From: an uncultured Bacteroidales bacterium
Lineage (GTDB): Bacteria > Bacteroidota > Bacteroidia > Bacteroidales > JAUNSR01
NCBI GenBank assembly: GCA_947074245.1
Contig: CAMTOW010000072.1
Coordinates: forward strand, 1 to 8,415
Direction of reading: 5' to 3'
DNA: 8,415 nt
The notes below the pieces were generated by a model. That model made no database searches and was not told the DNA's origin. It was given only the letters and a program-made list of their open reading frames with translations. A program made the position numbers and the translations under genes. Below, one piece after another: positions 7,052 to 8,415 of the stretch. Positions within the stretch are counted from its first letter, which is position 1; each line of letters begins with the position of its first letter.

Positions 7052-8059
7052 ATGAAAAAAATATTGATCACGGGAGCCGGTGGATTCATCGGTAGTTTTC
7101 TCGTGGAAAAATCCATTGCCTGCGGGTTCGAAACCTGGGCAGGCGTACGCAAAAGCACATCGCGCGAATTTCTCACCGATCCCTCCATCCGTTTCGTCGA
7201 CCTGCCGTTCGGGAATCCGCAGAAACTGGAGGAGTGCCTGCTCCGCCAGAAAGAGGAACACGGCCCGTGGGATGTGATCATCCACAACCTGGGCGTAACC
7301 AAATGCACCGACAACAAAGATTTCGAACGGATCAATTTCGGATTCGTCCGAAATTTCGCCGAAGCGTTGCGACGCGCGGACATGGTGCCCGATCAATTCA
7401 TTCTGATGAGCAGTCTGGGCGCATTGGGTCCGGGCGACGAACAGGGCATGACGCCACTGCGCCGCGACGACACGCCGACCCCCAATACGGCTTATGGAAA
7501 AAGTAAACTGATGGCGGAAGAGTATCTGCGTTCGATCGACCACTTTCCGTATGTGTTTATCCGACCGACCGGAGTTTACGGACCGCGCGAAAAAGATTAC
7601 CTCCTGATGGTGAAGACCATCCGTTCGGGATTCGATTTCGGAGCGGGATTCAAACCGCAACGCATTACGTTCATCTACGTCAAGGATCTAGTGGATTGCA
7701 TCTTCCGGGTAATTGAGAAAGGAGTGACCCGCCGCGACTATATCGTTTCGGAAGAGCGCGACTACTCCTCGTCCGATTTCCGTCATTATGCGCAAAACGA
7801 ACTGGGTAAGAAAGTGGTGATTCCGGTCACCGTTCCGCTTTTCGTACTCAAGGCGGTATCCCTCGTATCGGGTCAAATCGCCCAATGGACGGGCAAGCCC
7901 GCTACGCTCAACTCCGACAAATACAACATCATGAAGCAGCGAAACTGGATCTGCGACATCACTCCCCTGAAAGAGGAGCTCGATTTCACGCCACGCTATT
8001 CGCTCGAACAGGGCGTGCGCGAAACCATCGCCTGGTACAAACGACACGGCTGGATCTAA
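7052..8059 (+). CDS. NAD(P)-dependent epimerase/dehydratase family protein (extended SDR)
   Basis: The 335-residue soluble protein is an extended short-chain dehydrogenase/reductase. The Rossmann nucleotide motif is ITGAGGFIG (6-14, G8, G11, G14), the catalytic S120/S121 lie in LMSSLGALGP, and the Y148-x3-K152 pair lies in AYGKSKLMAEEY. RPTGVYGP (171-178) is the typical epimerase strand-turn and FIYVKDLVDCI (207-217) the substrate-domain motif. A hydrophobic stretch near 255-275 resembles that in SDRs acting on membrane-linked or steroid-like substrates (3-beta-HSD/HpnA-like), but the substrate cannot be named. The start has no strong ribosome site, only ACAAG before ATG. It follows the CDF gene by 21 bases and ends before a strong terminator, suggesting a two-gene transcript. 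No functional link between the two is evident. Confidence 0.88.
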   Translation: MKKILITGAGGFIGSFLVEKSIACGFETWAGVRKSTSREFLTDPSIRFVDLPFGNPQKLEECLLRQKEEHGPWDVIIHNLGVTKCTDNKDFERINFGFVRNFAEALRRADMVPDQFILMSSLGALGPGDEQGMTPLRRDDTPTPNTAYGKSKLMAEEYLRSIDHFPYVFIRPTGVYGPREKDYLLMVKTIRSGFDFGAGFKPQRITFIYVKDLVDCIFRVIEKGVTRRDYIVSEERDYSSSDFRHYAQNELGKKVVIPVTVPLFVLKAVSLVSGQIAQWTGKPATLNSDKYNIMKQRNWICDITPLKEELDFTPRYSLEQGVRETIAWYKRHGWI

Positions 8060-8086
8060 CCGGATCCGGACGATTTTAAATTATAC

Positions 8087-8142
8087 GAGAGCCGCAAAAA
8101 CAAATCCCGCCTGACGGATTCTGTTTTTGCGGCTCTCTTTTT
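8087..8142 (+). terminator. Strong intrinsic terminator after the CDF-SDR pair
   Basis: GAGAGCCGCAAAAACA at 8087-8102 pairs perfectly over 16 bp with 8122-8137. After a one-base bulge (8121) the stem continues with AATCC (8103-8107) and GGATT (8116-8120), leaving an 8-base loop. Five T residues follow at 8138-8142. It begins 27 bases after the SDR stop codon and fits a classic Rho-independent terminator for the plus-strand transcript. Confidence 0.92.
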
Positions 8143-8147
8143 ATCGA

Positions 8148-8206
8148 TTAAAACCGGTTAAACGATTGTTTTCATTCGTGTGAATGATCGTTTAATCGGC
8201 TTTTAA
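8148..8206 (-). terminator. Second long hairpin in the convergent spacer, probable terminator of the right-edge gene
   Basis: CCGGTTAAACGA (8154-8165) pairs with TCGTTTAATCGG (8188-8199) over 12 bp with one G-T wobble. TTAAAA (8148-8153) pairs with TTTTAA (8201-8206) after a one-base bulge, and TCATTC/GAATGA (8172-8177 with 8182-8187) closes an inner stem with a GTGT loop and a 6-base bulge at 8166-8171. Read on the minus strand, the CG-containing stem ends in GG followed by TTTTAAT, which is terminator-like. It lies 29 bases beyond the stop of the minus-strand gene at 8235 and can fold on either strand. Confidence 0.5.
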
Positions 8207-8234
8207 GGTTCATTTTTAGGGCGGTAAACGAGAT

Positions 8235-8415
8235 TTATTCAGCGACTCGTTTGGAATTCGTAAAGCGGCAAATCCGTTTTACCGACTCGGCGATCGGAAG
8301 AAACTCCATATTCAGTTCGGCTCGGGTACGCGAATTGTCGTAAATCGTTTTCCGAACCGACGAAGCGGCGGTTTCCGCCGTCAGCGTGGCCGGACGCCCC
8401 GTCAGCCGGGCACGC
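8235..8415 (-). CDS. C-terminal fragment of an SDR-family epimerase-like protein (5' end outside window)
   Basis: Read on the minus strand from the window edge, an open frame of 59 codons ends at TAA (8237-8235). It encodes RARLTGRPATLTAETAASSV, then RKTIYDNSRTRAELNMEF at residues 21-38, and a basic tail. TGRPATLT resembles TGKPATLN in the neighbouring SDR, and the spacing to the following I-x-D, then EL-x2-F, matches that protein's C-terminus (ICDITPLKEELDFTP). This is the usual end of NAD-dependent epimerase/dehydratase proteins, where a YDNS-like segment precedes the last helices. The start, Rossmann motif and active site lie beyond 8415. Other frames of this strand look less protein-like. 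It converges on the complete SDR gene, with two hairpins between them. Confidence 0.75.
   Translation of the reverse strand, partial: RARLTGRPATLTAETAASSVRKTIYDNSRTRAELNMEFLPIAESVKRICRFTNSKRVAE

Noticed and set aside
7031..7660. 209-codon open frame on the minus strand
   Set aside because: It is antisense to the SDR gene, whose GxxGxxG and YxxxK motifs fix the coding strand.
1..8415. CRISPR array, insertion sequence, phage, toxin-antitoxin or defence genes
   Set aside because: I saw no regularly spaced repeats, transposase or integrase motifs, or small paired genes. Every large coding frame belongs to a common chromosomal family.

Overview
The window looks like ordinary chromosomal DNA from a member of the Bacteroidota, most likely order Bacteroidales. 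The signs are a very large DUF2723 (GT117-type) membrane protein, a leaderless polysaccharide deacetylase, and start codons without a strong Shine-Dalgarno, set among AT-rich spacers with coding DNA of roughly 50% GC. The genus cannot be told from the sequence. Bases 1-47 are not genomic: they are an Illumina TruSeq i7 adapter including its 8-base index, so the left edge is a contaminated contig end.

Layout: after the adapter comes an AT-rich leader (48-195) and a plus-strand DUF1275/YoaK-type membrane protein (196-873). It converges, with a 25-base gap, on a minus-strand group read right to left: the DUF2723 GT-C-like glycosyltransferase (5832 to 2497), a polysaccharide deacetylase-family protein (2420 to 1809) and the tRNA epoxyqueuosine reductase QueG (1831 to 899). 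The last two overlap by 23 bases and are probably translationally coupled. A long hairpin lies between DUF2723 and the deacetylase. A divergent 247-base intergenic region (5833-6079) separates this group from a plus-strand pair, a cation diffusion facilitator (6080-7030) and an NAD-dependent epimerase-like SDR (7052-8059). A strong intrinsic terminator (8087-8142) follows, then a second large hairpin (8148-8206). At the right edge is the C-terminal piece of a second SDR-like protein on the minus strand (8235-8415), which has no start inside the window.

Functions: the genes cover envelope glycosylation or polysaccharide handling (DUF2723, deacetylase), tRNA wobble modification (QueG), divalent metal efflux (CDF) and two nucleotide-cofactor SDR enzymes. 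They do not form one obvious pathway. I see no mobile element, CRISPR array, phage gene, tRNA or rRNA, and no convincing undescribed system. The most notable items are the adapter, a perfect 15-bp in-frame tandem duplication in the DUF2723 gene, the unlisted SDR fragment at the right edge, and the hairpin-dense convergent spacer.
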